NCBI GenBank assembly: GCA_032622095.1
Contig: CP136061.1
Coordinates: 125,004,754-125,068,753, forward strand
Direction of reading: 5' to 3'
Source: Siphonodentalium dalli
Taxonomy: Eukaryota; Mollusca; Scaphopoda; Gadilida; Siphonodentaliidae
DNA: 64,000 nucleotides
This document shows, piece by piece, positions 1-11,283 of the stretch (position 1 is the first letter of the stretch; the number at the start of each line of letters is the position of its first letter). The notes under the pieces were generated by a model. It had not been told where the DNA came from. It saw only the letters and a list, made by a program, of their open reading frames with translations, and searched no databases. The position numbers and the translations under genes were made by a program.

Positions 1-860
1 TGTTATGACTGACTATAACTTTCTATTCATTTCCATTGAGTACACATCCGCAGGGACATCTTTTTCCTCAAAGCAGCCCACGCTCCCTCGAGTGGCTCTC
101 GACACACTATGCTAGGTTAATCGATGTTATTTACCCACGACTTATTCCAGTGCCACCTTCGCCCTCTGCAAATAACGTTGTGATTGTATAATACATCCAT
201 AATGATTTGTAATAGCTAATAACAAAGTTATTTGGTTCTGTCTACGCCTGAGCGCCGCCATCTCTCATTAGGGGTTCTTTATATGAAATAGAATGAAGTG
301 TGATATTAAAACGAGTCAATCTTTTACGAATAATTCTGTAATGTGTTAACTAGAGGGCGCGATCAACCTCCGGGACATACGCGATATGCAGTATGTTAAA
401 TTGGTAGCTTACTGAGTGGGTATTTTCTCGTCAAATCAGTCGTGAATTTTCCATTAATCGGAAATTGCAGGTGTTTGCAACGCCGCGGGTGACAGTGCCG
501 AGACGATTGGTCACATAACTCGATCTCAGTGACATTAGCTGAGCAATAATCGATCTCGCTGTCTTCGGCTGTACGAACTCTCTATCCATTTTGTATCGTC
601 ATTGGGAGCGGGTGGCGGTGGCGCAGTGGTCGACATACAAAATGTACAATGTAAGCCGTGCAGCGGTGACGGAGCTGGTTCTTATCCCGATAAGCGAGGA
701 TTTGCAGTCCACGTACGGGGGTGGGGGGGGGGGGGGTTAACCTGGTTCTTGCATCTGGACACGTTTGCCATTTGCTTTCCGGGGATCGGAGCATGGTTCC
801 AACATAGAGTGGAGTAATTTCGCGATGCATTTAACAATCTTTGGCGGTCTTCCATCCACC
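1..860. other. Gene-free stretch with a poly-G run
   Basis: No recognisable gene or repeat was seen. The overlapping open frames of 70-90 codons on both strands have no familiar motifs. A G homopolymer of about 17 bases lies near 719-736. Confidence 0.5.
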
Positions 861-862
861 AG

Positions 863-1103
863 TTAACTCTTCCATAACTGGAGCTTCGTGAAATTTGCGA
901 AAACCATGTGCCAAGGCATTCTCTTATATATGCCAGTCTCGCATATATATGATAATACATTGGCCTAACAATATTTACATTGACCTTGTAGACCAGTGCA
1001 TTCTATTATATATGCGAAGTTCCCTATTGGAGACTCAAATTCATAAGAGAATGCACTGGCACGGGATCTCTAATGCTGGACCAGCGCAGCTCCCGTCATT
1101 ATG
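863..1103. mobile_element. Degraded hairpin MITE of the CATTCTCTTATATATGC family
   Basis: The piece starts at a TTAA followed by a diverged CCCTTTCACGACAGGAGC-like end. It carries several inverted copies of CATTCTCTTATATATGCGA around 915-1060. Its right part, GCAGCTCCCGTCAT, matches the right end of the copy at 37032-37236, but the terminal TTAA is missing. The foldback element at 1104-1704 begins at that breakpoint, so a nested insertion is likely. No coding capacity. Confidence 0.6.
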
Positions 1104-1704
1104 GGTGTGACTAAACACCGCCCGGACCAGCCCGGATCAGCCCGGACCCCCATATGGACTATATGAGTGATTTTAAGGGCAATATAAGTGCAGGGTGTCA
1201 TGTAAACCCACTCAGGGTCGCTATTAACCCTCAAAATGCCGGCATCGGCTCGCCCTTGTATCTTCGTGAGTGTAGTCGAGGGTAGTTCCGCAACAGATAT
1301 GTAAGGAGTTATTAGAAGTAAGAGGACATTAAGGAGGTCCGGGCTGTGAGTTTGTTTATTGGGGGCACAATTTTGTAATTATGACTGAAGCTTGCAAGTT
1401 TAGGGGTTAATATCGGCACTTCTGTTTGACCTTGACCACTCTCCGTGCGTATTTGGGTTTCATTAACACCCTCAAACAGATATGGATACTAAAATCATAC
1501 CTGGACGCAGCAGGGGCGGTCCGGGCTGTTAGCTTCATTTCGCGGTGAACATTTTCGCCGATGCCGGCATTTTGAGGGTAAATAGCGACCCTGAGTGGGT
1601 TTGCATAACACCCCTGCACTTGTATTGCCCTTAAAATCACTCATATAGTCCATATGGGGGGTCCGCGCTGGTCCGGGCTGGTCCGGGCGGTGTTTAGTCC
1701 CACC
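1104..1704. mobile_element. Foldback MITE with arms of about 146 bp
   Basis: The left arm (1104-1249) and right arm (1558-1704) are imperfect reverse complements. They share the terminal GACTAAACACCGCCCGGAC, then a repeated CCCGGACCAG motif, the CCATATGGACTATATGAGTG block, the CCCACTCAGGGTCGCTATT block and the inner CAAAATGCCGGCATCGG. The loop is about 308 bp and has no gene. This is the structure of a non-autonomous foldback or MITE element. No clear target-site duplication was found, and the superfamily is unknown. Confidence 0.8.
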
Positions 1705-1709
1705 GGTCA

Positions 1710-2900
1710 TGGGTAACACCAGGGATCAAACTGACAACGCCGTGATACGGCCTAGTGGGCGAAACGACGATGCACTTCAATAAACCAAACCCGACATTTA
1801 CATGGCATGACCAACTTACCCTACTGCATGCGGCCTGATATCTCATATATCTTCAAACAAGAACATATTATAATGTTCAAAGATATATAGACCGTGCATG
1901 CATCTATCTTCATGTACAACTGAACCAGAAATAATCTCCCCAAATCGTTTAAGAATATGTTCACATATATTCCCTCAATGTTAACACTATACAGGCGGAT
2001 AAATTAAGAAGCAATAAGCCTAGAACATGTTTTTCAGAAGCCCTACTAAAACATTAATTTCCTAAGGTGTGGAACTCAATAAATTCCAAAATAAAAAAAT
2101 GTCAATTTAATTACACATTCAAAAATTTATTGTCTATATATGGAACTAATATGTAAATATTCTTAATTTGTTAGCAGTCGACAAAAAGCCACTTGACTCA
2201 ATCATCTGCGCCTGGTTAACTTTTTAATTCTATCATTATGCACTCCAGTTACCACCCTGAGCAGCCTAGATAGCCATGTGTCACATGTAACGTGCTGTCC
2301 GTGAATATGACACAAGACTGTCGCAACCACATTACTAGTTTTGTAACAATATCTTAAAGTTGTCCAATATCTCTATTTTATGACATCATTTTTCAAAGCT
2401 TTACCCAGTCTTGATTATAATTCCAATATAGAATTTTTAAAGTAGGTACCAACCGGCCATCCAAATACCAAATAATCTATGTGAAATTGTTAATACATGT
2501 ACGTCATCGGATATTCACATTTGACCTATCATTCAGGGGAAGCAGGAAGACGGCCAGCTAGGTCATGCTGATCATGTGCAATAATATACTTTTGTTTATT
2601 ATTTTGTTAATGTGTTATATACTATTGTGCAAATAAACAAATCTATATATCTATTATTAGAACAAACCGCTGCTGCTTGCTCAGAAAAGTGCCATTAGTT
2701 TATTTGTAACAGTCATTTTGAGTAACTTTGACAAATCGAAGGCACCTAATTCCGGGTATGAGTTTATTAACTGCATGTATAAATGAATGAACACTATTCA
2801 CATAGTGACAATATACTGTAGTTTCCCACATAACTGAGCAACGAAGAAGGTTTTACTGCATTCTGCATACAGTGTGCACTATACTTGTAGGTGTTGCGTA
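1710..2900. other. AT-rich gene-free stretch
   Basis: No gene, tRNA or clear repeat was recognised. A CAAATAAACAAATC segment near 2630 resembles an A-rich retroposon tail or polyadenylation region, but nothing upstream supports it. Confidence 0.5.
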
Positions 2901-2904
2901 TTAA

Positions 2905-3399
2905 AGGCACGTGCGGCCTTAATTGTCGAAAATATTCATATTTGTTCCAAACACCGTAAACAGAAAAACAGTAAAACGCATACAGTTCCGTTCATATATA
3001 CCATGACCATCGCGTAAACAGCATGTTATCATAAAGACCTACTATATTTTACCTAAGCAAGAGCCTGATTGTGTTACAGAAGACAGCACAATGCTACTGG
3101 CTAATCACACACAAATGGCATAAACGCTCTTTTTTTAGTTCCATATCAGTTATTCACCAACAAAGAACGCTCTTTATGTTTACCATCATAATATAAACAA
3201 ACACCAGAAAAGTAACTTTTTACGCTTTTGCTTACATAACAATGGTCAAACATATGACCATAACATACTGTTTATGCGATATTTCTTATTTGTATACGGA
3301 CAAAGTCTATCTACATTTTGATGTTCTATCTGTTTGTGGCGGTTTTTGACGGGTGGAGATATTTTCACGGGATACCCACCGCCAAGGCCAACCGTGTCT
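2905..3399 (+). mobile_element. TTAA-flanked MITE, copy 1 (diverged)
   Basis: TTAA lies on both sides (2901-2904 and 3400-3403). The left end AGGCACGTGCGGCC and the right end GGCCAACCGTGTCT match the termini of six other copies. Interior landmarks are ATATTCATATTTGTTC, two CGCTCTTT motifs (about 3125 and 3169) and TGGCGGTTTTTGACGG near the right end. There is no transposase. The TTAA target fits piggyBac or Kolobok-type transposases, but the mobilising enzyme is not in this window. Confidence 0.85.
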
Positions 3400-3403
3400 T
3401 TAA

Positions 3404-3978
3404 TTTGTATTCGGGCTTATCCTTTTATATGTGGGAAAAAGCACATTAAGAGGTCATAGACATGACATGTTATTGTGGAAGTCATTTCCGATAACCAAAT
3501 ATATATATAGGTTGGTGGCAATATAGCATCATTACCCGTGAGCCGCAATTGATGGGTTGATTGGCCACATCTCGTTGTAATTGTTATAGGAAACTCAGAC
3601 CACGCAATTCGAGGGAGTTGCCTAACAACTAATGCGCCCGCTCGTTATCAATGGCTCAAATACCACTCTGAAATTATTGAATCTTGTCCCTATTATATAT
3701 CTTCATCTGGGATGTTTCTGGTTTGTTTTGTGTGCGCACGATACTGCAAACCGACGACTGTGTTTCGAGAGTCATTTAATCCCAATAACGTTAGTCATTA
3801 AAATTGTACGTGAAGCGATTGGCATCAGTTTTCCTTCAAATTTTTTCACCTGATGGTTATACGTCACGCACCAAATATTCAGTGTATAAAAAATATATAA
3901 TACATAAACATCACACAACGCACACCTTAATCGACAATGTTTAATCGATAATGAGTTGCGGACCTATTGGTCAATTTA
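3404..3978. other. Gene-free stretch
   Basis: A 73-codon plus-strand frame at 3632-3853 has no family resemblance. No repeat structure was noticed. Confidence 0.4.
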
Positions 3979-4124
3979 GGAGATAAACGTACCCTGTTTC
4001 GTTGTACATTCTGGGATTCGAGCATGAAAACAGTTTGTGAACGAGCCGGCTTGCAGGCGAGTTCACAAACTGTTTTCATGCTCGAATCCCAGAATGTACA
4101 ACGAAACAGGGTACGTTTATCTCC
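3979..4124. mobile_element. Perfect palindrome, 64-bp arms, 18-bp spacer
   Basis: The left arm 3979-4042 and right arm 4061-4124 are exact reverse complements over all 64 bases by direct reading. The spacer (4043-4060) is GC-rich with a GCCGGC core. It looks like a very small foldback element, or a palindrome kept identical by recent insertion or gene conversion. Open frames across it on both strands are a consequence of the symmetry. Confidence 0.9.
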
Positions 4125-4312
4125 ATTGTAATTCAATCTAGCAAGGAATTTGCAAAAAAACTGTATAAAAAGTATCATTTAGTCATTTTCATGACACGAA
4201 TCGAGACTTTCATTTCGCTGTTGTCACCGTGCACAAATCATTGGGTGTGTCCGTTGCGTTACTCGGAACACTGCTCCGTAACCATTTCCTGTGGGGCGGG
4301 TTGGCTCGTTTC

Positions 4313-4497
4313 GCTACTCCGTTCTGCGCCGATCAAATTGTACCGTACCACATTCAGATTTGATGCACGCTGAAGCGGCCGATGAACGGTATCTATAGAC
4401 AACAACGCGCGGGTGTGCTCGTTTCGCTCCTCGTTCTGCGCCGATTACATTTGACCGTGCTACATTCAGATTTGATGCACGCTGAAGCGGCCGATGT
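4313..4497. repeat. Two-copy direct repeat, spacing about 112 bp
   Basis: The segment GCTCGTTTCGCT...TTCTGCGCCGAT...ACATTCAGATTTGATGCACGCTGAAGCGGCCGAT occurs at about 4313-4384 and again at 4415-4496, with small differences. It is more GC-rich than its flanks. No gene was assigned. Confidence 0.75.
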
Positions 4498-4499
4498 CG

Positions 4500-5370
4500 G
4501 TGAATCGAAAACGAAAGTTAGCCGCTCTCGGCCAATCAGAATGCTTGATTTTAGTGACAAATACTCAATTGAATTACAATCAATTATAACACGAGTTTAT
4601 ATACATGTATACGGTTCGGCACGCCTGGGATTGAATGGAGTCAGAACATTGGACATCAAATAATTCTACAACCGGCTGTCAAAACTCCCATTGCGGCATA
4701 AAAGGCGAATTGCCTTTCATTACAGTGAATATTTTTGACATTTGAAGCCATCGTTCTTAATGTTGTCTAGGAATATGGTCTTTAAAATAACGTGGTGGTA
4801 TGATCTCAGATACCATTACTCATCTTGGAATTCCATTGCATAAAATAAATTTCCAAAATGAACTTACTGAGTCGATATGACGAAAATTCGCTCAACGCAC
4901 TTCATGCTGGTCTGTACGTATGCGGGGTATTCCCACAAAGTTTCATGACCATGTGTCAATCCATTGTTCTTTCTCGGGGATTCTATGGTATCTGAACTTT
5001 TATGTAACTACTCGTTCAAATGCGACCAAACTAGAAAGAAACGCCGCTTTTGTCTCAAGCGCATCCAATGTCTTTTCGTGAGAAGCAGAACAGACAGATA
5101 TAGTCCTTGGACTTGCACGGAGTTTCCCCTTGGAATCGACGATTGCTTTGAGGAAAATCTCTTTTCTCAGATGACAATGTCGCACCCGTCAATCGAAAGT
5201 ATGTAAACAGATAGTTCATAGACGCCTCCACGAATTTAGGGCCAACCCGTGTCAGAATAACTCTTTTATAAGTGATTTTTTTATGTTATTTGAAAAATAT
5301 ATAATATCATTGATGTTCTCGTTGACTATGTCGATTCCGATATTTCTATTCCCAAATTGGCATGGAAGAA
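4500..5370. other. Gene-free stretch
   Basis: Only short open frames occur, such as 4964-5206 on the plus strand (80 codons), with no recognisable motif. Confidence 0.4.
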
Positions 5371-5454
5371 ACGCACTAGGGCAGAGGTAAACGTACTAGG
5401 GCAGAGGTAAACGCACTAGGGCAGAGGTTAAAGCACTAGGGCAGAGGTAAACGC
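5371..5454. repeat. 20-bp minisatellite, four copies
   Basis: Four tandem copies of a 20-bp unit with core ACTAGGGCAGAGGTAAACGC. The third and fourth copies differ by one or two bases. Confidence 0.9.
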
Positions 5455-6453
5455 CGTAAATGAAATATCATGGAAATCAATCGTTATGTCTGATCCGTCT
5501 TTCAGTCGCTTCTGTAGAATTCAGGACTCCCCTCACATTTCTAAAAAAAAAAGAACCGCATATTACGCAGTAGCTCGTGTTATTGAAGCATCGGCACATA
5601 CAGAAACTCAGAAATGAATTCTGGTATAAAATCATAAACATATTCGGAATTCCTACATTTTCATTCCTGGATTTACTCTCGCCGGTAGGATTCCTCACTT
5701 ATGCATGTGGATGTGGAAGTCATCCTACTCTGGAACTCATGTGTGATGAGAAACGCCTATTTATTCATTGTCTCACATTTGTGTGTGTCCTTTGCTCCAT
5801 CTGACCAATGCAAAAGGTCAACCAACCTCATATAAGTGAAATTGATTTAGTTTGAATGTCACTGTTGTATTCATATACCTGTATATACCTGTACACATAT
5901 CTCTCCTTCAAGGAGGCAATAAAACATCTCTCTCTCCCTGGTTAACATACGCAATACCATGTTCTATATGCACTAATTGACAATATGGATTGCAATTATT
6001 TTTCTCTGGCGAAATATTGTCTCCTGTAGATATGATATTGTTACATTTATCCCACATACACGATAGCTTGGTAGAAGAAATAGACTATATTGACTCGTTT
6101 TTTTAACTTTATTGACAGCGCCTCTGATCGGCTGTGACAAACATACAGTTTTATAGCTCAACGAAAATAAATTCTGATACAGTTAGAAGTCGGCATCAAT
6201 CTAGCTAACACATCACTCGGTGAACATTTTTCTGACTTTGAACCCCCGTGATGGTGCAGCTATGTTCGCGAGTAAAGCAGATACATCACCTGTATATGGC
6301 CAGTACGTATATATCAACATAAATTGTTTTGCATAGAATGAGCATTGGCACTGCGATATCTAGGACACTGTGAACACAGAGTGCCATCTCTTGAATTTTA
6401 TGTGGAATGATTATATGCGAATACGCTTGATCGTCATGTTCACAATCACCACT
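5455..6453. other. Gene-free stretch with a possible retroposon tail
   Basis: No gene was recognised. Near 5905-5940 the sequence reads CAAGGAGGCAATAAAACATC followed by CT repeats. It resembles the tails at about 7240 and 14870 and may be the 3' end of a truncated retroposon. Confidence 0.35.
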
Positions 6454-6457
6454 TTAA

Positions 6458-6848
6458 CCCTTTACCCAACAGAAGGGCCCTGTGCCAATGCATTCTCTTA
6501 TATATGCGAGTCGACCATAGGTCGCCTCGCATATATAAGAGAATGCATTGGCTTAACACATTAAAAATTATAAAATTGTTAAAGAATGTAATAAAAAATG
6601 GTAAAAAGTGTTAAAAAAAGATTTTTTTTAGGCCAATGCATTCTCTTATATATGCGAGGCGACCTATGGTCGACTCGCATATATAAGAGAATGCATTGGC
6701 ACAGGGCTAACTGTAACTATCACAATGTGGTCAAGGAGCCGGTTCCAATGATATCCATATTTGTATGGTTCTATTGAGACAGACCGAAGATATTTTAGGC
6801 TGTTGAAGCTTTATTTGGCCGGTTTTGGCCGGTTTGTTGGGTAAAGGG
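6458..6848. mobile_element. TTAA-flanked nested-hairpin MITE
   Basis: TTAA at 6454-6457 and 6849-6852 flanks ends CCCTTTACCCAAC and GTTGGGTAAAGGG, a piggyBac-like arrangement. Inside, 6477-6553 and 6631-6707 are reverse complements of each other. Each is also a self-complementary hairpin: GCCAATGCATTCTCTTATAT...CGACCATAGGTCG...ATATAAGAGAATGCATTGGC. The result is hairpins within a hairpin. No coding capacity. The inner module recurs at 10440-10780 within different outer repeats. Confidence 0.88.
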
Positions 6849-6854
6849 TTAATA

Positions 6855-7110
6855 ATCATCAATATCATCCATCATCACCTTCATCTCATCATCACCATCA
6901 TCATTATCATCATCAGCTTCATCGTCATCATCACCATCATCATTATCATCATCAGCTTCATCGTCATCATCACCATCATCATTATCATCATCAGCCTTAT
7001 CGTCATCATCACCATCATCATTATCGGCATTTTCAGCATCATCGTCATATCATCGTCACCATCATCATCTTCTCCACCACCATTGTCAGCATCATCATTA
7101 CCATGCATTA
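6855..7110. repeat. ATC-rich minisatellite, 39-bp period
   Basis: A simple-sequence tract of CATCATCACCATCATCATTATCATC type. About three copies of a 39-bp higher-order unit (including CAGCTTCATCGT) run from 6900 to 7030, with degenerate trinucleotides on either side. The period is a multiple of three without stops, so frames stay open on both strands (Ile-rich one way, Met-rich the other). These are not genes. Confidence 0.9.
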
Positions 7111-7199
7111 TGTATGTACACATTTATGCATCTGTAGATATAGTCAGTGTCTGATGTTAACATTCTTTACTATATTTCTTCAAATGCAGCAATATTGGT

Positions 7200-7275
7200 T
7201 CATATTTTGTACATATCCATTGTTGTTATCCGCCTTGTAAATCTTCATATAATGGAGGAAATAAAGATATAATAC
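7200..7275 (+). repeat. Possible retroposon 3' tail
   Basis: TTGTAAATCTTCATATAATGGAGGAAATAAAG resembles the segments at about 5905 and 14866: a short stem around CTTC...GGAGG, then an AATAAA-like signal. No upstream coding remnant was seen, so the assignment is weak. Confidence 0.35.
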
Positions 7276-7735
7276 TAGATCCAATATATATTCATGCATT
7301 TATTTCTATAAATACGTCATTAGCAGACATTTTGGCGAAATTGTATAAGTTAACTTGCTTAATTTCGATTAAAACGGAAAAGGAAGTTATAAATAACGTC
7401 CACTGCCATTACAAAATTAGACTCGGAACTGGCCGCTTGCCAACTAAACGGACATACTGGTACATACATTGGATAGCTATGACCGGACATTTGTAAGATC
7501 ATTTCAATTCACCAATAAATCTAATGATATACCGATATTACAACACGTATCGTACAAGGTTAGTTTAAGATTGGCCGTATCTTTAGGCGGCAACCCGATT
7601 TCACGAAATGAGTTTGTTACTATAAATAGAAAAAATAATAGTACAAACAATTATACTGTACATCGATGACGGCGTCAACGAAAAACTTAGTCACTGCATG
7701 ATGAGTAATATCTATAACTGATGAGTTATATCTAT
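7276..7735. other. Gene-free stretch
   Basis: The 66-codon frame at 7469-7669 has no recognised motif. No repeat was seen. Confidence 0.4.
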
Positions 7736-7822
7736 AACTCAACGATGATAGAATAACAACTCCCTATATATATATAACTCAACGATGATAGATAACAACT
7801 CCCTATATATATATATATACGC
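7736..7822. repeat. 40-bp tandem duplication plus TA tract
   Basis: AACTCAACGATGATAGA..TAACAACTCCC followed by a TA run is present twice in tandem. The unit is about 40 bp. Confidence 0.8.
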
Positions 7823-8112
7823 GCAATCAGTTGTCTGCAAATTATGTTGTGTAACTCGGCATGCAAGAACTGCGGCACGATTTAGAGGGTTACTACAGAG
7901 GACCACGCCACAACAGCCAAGCATACATTGCAGTCCCATATTATAATGTGCGTTGAAAAGGGCACATACACAGAAAATCGATGACTATCCTAACCTAAAA
8001 TATTAAACTCTGGGTAACACGCACATGTGACATCAAAGCATCACTGTTCTTTTAAGATGATAAATGATTCTGTCTGCAACCATTTACACGAGTATAGTCT
8101 GGAACTCAGTCC

Positions 8113-8436
8113 TTGCAATTTTTTGATAAAGTTAGACAGAGTACACATCGATGCCACACTTATAATGACTGGGATTACCCACGATCAATCCCCCAAGATA
8201 AAGTGTTATGCGAATTGGGTTGGAGAACATTAACGGACATAAGAGAATCTCATAGGATCATATCATGTATTGGAAAGAAAACCACAATAGCCCACCCTGT
8301 CTGACTGATATCCCCATCCAGACAGAAACGACTATATCAGACTCAGAAACAATACCCTATTCCATCATATCAATGTAGGACCTACTATAATTAATTCGTC
8401 ACACGACCAACTAAGGACTGGAACGAACTACCTGAA
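8113..8436 (+). pseudogene. Degraded CR1/L2-like LINE reverse transcriptase, C-terminal end
   Basis: Frames on the plus strand give a recognisable non-LTR reverse transcriptase tail. One frame reads FDKVRQSTHRC then LGWRTLTDIRESHRI, matching the family pattern of a KVQRRAAR-like segment, then LGW.TL..RR...R. A second frame carries RLRNNTLFHH, and a third FVTRPTKDWNELPE at 8395-8436, the equivalent of the conserved F.R.I..WN.LP ending. At least two frameshifts and several stops separate these pieces. It is a dead, 5'-truncated insertion. CR1/L2 affiliation is inferred from the motif order. It is unrelated in orientation and position to the LINE at 44.4-47.8 kb. Confidence 0.78.
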
Positions 8437-8569
8437 TAATTAAGAAATAGTTGCTCACTAAGCATTTAAAAAAAATGATTTGACTCAATAGACATGGACC
8501 TGAAACCCCCTGATCAATTTAATGCCGAAGAACGACAACTGGACACAATCACCTGTAAACGTGGTAAAC

Positions 8570-9305
8570 TAGACTTTTCCAATGGGACTAAGGATAGGGA
8601 CACCCCGTGTTTTTAAAACGCTAAGATGTTTCGCATGTCAGTTTCGCATGTTAGTTAAAATAATAATATAACAGATTCCCATTACACGTGCACAACCCTA
8701 CCCCTAACCCTAATCCTAAACATATTGACCGAAAAATGTAGGAATAAAAGCTCGGACAAAATTATGCATGTTGCGAAAATCTTCTAAGTCGAAAAGGGGA
8801 ATAACAACACAAAAAAAGTCAGACAGATGTCATAATCGCAAGTGCACAGGTTCCCATTATACTAAATAGCTGTGCCAAATTAAAAAAAAACATTAACCTA
8901 AAATGTAGGAATAAAAGCTCGGACAAAATTATGCATGTTGCAAAAAAATGTCCAAGTCGAGACAGGGGGATAGCTCCACCAAAAAATGTCGAACAGACGA
9001 CATAATCGCAGGTGCACAGATTCCCATGGTACTAAATATATGTGCCAAGTTTTAAGAATTTACCTAAAAATGTAGGAATAAAAGCCCGGACAAAATTATA
9101 CATGTACGAACAAAGGGGGATAACTCCACCAAAAAAAGTCCGAAAGACGTCACAATCACAGGTACACATGCTCCCATGGTGGTTGATGTCTGTGCCAAAT
9201 TTAACTGAAAATGATAACAAAAAATATTGAGAAAAAAACTCCGGACAAATTTGTGTCCATGCACGTACGGACGGACGACGGACAAGCTGATTCCAGTATA
9301 CCCTA
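8570..9305. mobile_element. Helitron-like repeat, copy 1
   Basis: This is the same family as 22571-23010 (inverted) and 57626-58232. From the CTAG-side end it holds CCAATGGGACTAAGGATA, a CCCTAACCCTAATCC block, and then tandem units of about 130 bp. Each unit contains AATGTAGGAATAAAAGC, a GGGGATAACTCCACCAAAAAA core and GTGCACAGGTTCCCATGGT. A GGACGGACG-rich end leading to GATTCCAGTATACCC closes it. Small open frames on both strands are by-products. The Helitron label rests on end sequences best seen in the 57.6-kb copy. Confidence 0.65.
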
Positions 9306-10393
9306 ACAACTTAGTAATTACAACTTTATTAGTATCCCAGTTATCGATGCGGTCATCAAGTCGAAGGCGCAAGTCGTTATTTCTATACTTGCGCCCTATA
9401 TATTCACAATTCAGATAATTACTCAAGCAACTCATTTAAGGGGCGTAGGCATACAGATTCAAACATAGCTGTCGAAAAGCTACTTTTTTGGTGACATCTC
9501 GATAAATGACAATCTAAATAGAAAGTTATTCCATGTTCAAACATAAATAGCTTCAACGAATCTCTGTGACCTCAGATACTGGTCTGTTATACTATTGACT
9601 ATCTTAAAGTAACTAGAGCAGATAAGCCACTGTATGATCCAACATAATTATCATGTTATACACATCTACCTTACAATAGTTCCACATACCAATGCATACT
9701 ACTTATATATATATATAAAAGAAGAAATTTCTTCTGAGGTAGGTGACTGCTGGTGTGAAGAATTGAATAGCTTTAAAATTGAGAAATGTATCCGTTCATT
9801 GTTGAATGTTTATTACACAATTATGTGCATGTACATACAGCTATACCGATTTCGGCACACCTTGCCTTTTCAATAGCGTAAGAGTAACTGTAGAGAGGTA
9901 TGTTTCAAAATGTTCCTGAGGGGGGGGGGGGGGGGGGATACTCCAGACTACCATAGCGTACACGTGAATCTTTAGATCGTGGTTACGCAAATGGATCACA
10001 TTAATGTATGTCATGTTGAAAACACATACGTTTCTGTTTAGTGTAAACCCGATGGATATGTACCGATACTGAACTACCATTGCGGCACATGTTCCACGAT
10101 ATCATCCCCTGATACCCCACGGTCATCTGGGAAGAACTAGGTTACCTCCCCAAACTCCCCGAAACATTTTGACCACCCCCACTTCATCGGGGATATACAA
10201 ATGGGGCAGTATTTAGTCACAAGAAGCCCCAAGTTGCAAATAATAAGAAACCATTAGATATATATGTGCATCAATATGTTCACTTTCGGAATGTTTTTTG
10301 GTGACCATCATGGGTATATTATATGTTTCCATCTATGACAGGGTAGTAATATGGCATAACGGCCCCGATGGATTAACATTGCCATGGTTTATC
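9306..10393. other. Gene-free stretch with a poly-G run
   Basis: A homopolymer of about 18 G lies at 9920-9937. A short TA microsatellite lies at about 9703-9717. Open frames here have no recognised motif. Confidence 0.45.
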
Positions 10394-10828
10394 ATATGTG
10401 ACCCGCCATATCAAATCCAGTCGTAAGTCGGGATTTTTTTACCCTATATATGCGAGTCGACCATAGGTCGCCTCGCATATATAAGAGAATGCATTGGCCT
10501 AACATTTTTTTTAAATAAATGTTTCTTACAATTTTTAGGACATAGAATAAAAAACATCCATTACCCTGCAGGGAGCCCCACACATATATAGAAGCATACA
10601 GAAGAGTGTCGTCTGCTCATGTTTGTCTGGGGCTCTGTATGGGTGAAATTATAAAATTGTTAAAGAATACAAGAAAAAATTATTAAAATTGTAAAAAATT
10701 GTTAGGCCAATGCATTCTCTTATATATGCGAGGCGACCTATGGTCGACTCGCATATATAAGAGAATGCATTGGCACAGGGTAAAAAAATCCCGACTTACG
10801 ACTGGATTTGATATGGCGGGTCACATAT
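10394..10828. mobile_element. Nested foldback MITE with 52-bp outer arms
   Basis: The outer arms 10394-10445 and 10777-10828 are reverse complements (ATATGTGACCCGCCATATC...GTCGGGATTTTTTTACCCT). Inside lie the same CATTCTCTTATATATGCGAG hairpin modules found at 6458-6848. The left one has lost its outer half; the right one is complete. At the centre, GGAGCCCCACACA (about 10582) and TGTCTGGGGCTCT (about 10623) form a third imperfect inversion. The flanking target duplication is unclear because the ends are AT-repetitive. Confidence 0.88.
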
Positions 10829-11250
10829 ATATTATTACAAATTGCTCATGCAATTGAACGTCCCCTTTTGGCTACCATCTATCATTTTGATCGAAGACGA
10901 AATTGTATGGCGTCTAGTATTATGTCATATCACCATTTCTCGTGCCATGCTGTACTGATGTCCGTATTAGTATTCCATATCGACCAATTCATTCAGACAG
11001 TAACCATCAATTATGTTCTGAGAATGTGATTGATGTCTTGAATCATTCAATCGTTGGAGTTCGTTTATATGGGTTGCTGGAATTGAGTCTTCATCTCGAC
11101 ACTAAGTACAGTTTAGCACACATGTAAATTTGCGAAACCTCTCTATCAAATACATCCAAAAATACATAATAATTTATGTTGTCACAAAAGTCTTCAATCC
11201 CCCAGCCTCACATCACACCCTTTATGTTTGACGATATTATGACATGTACA
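10829..11250. other. Gene-free stretch
   Basis: The 73-codon frame at 10808-11029 and its neighbours show no recognisable domain. Confidence 0.4.
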
Positions 11251-11251
11251 T

Positions 11252-11283
11252 GCAACAACAACAACAACAACAACAACAAAACA
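11252..11283. repeat. (CAA)n microsatellite
   Basis: About ten CAA repeats. Confidence 0.9.

Noticed and set aside
6825-7154. 109-codon Ile-rich frame
   Set aside because: Translation of an ATC microsatellite; the opposite strand is equally open.
8695-8721. CCCTAACCCTAATCC, telomere-like repeats
   Set aside because: The same block is at the same relative place in the other two copies of the Helitron-like family (22854-22878, 57748-57769), so it is part of that repeat, not an interstitial telomere.
10394-10828. Considered as a miRNA precursor because of hairpins
   Set aside because: The nested symmetry, 52-bp terminal repeats and recurrence elsewhere indicate a mobile element.
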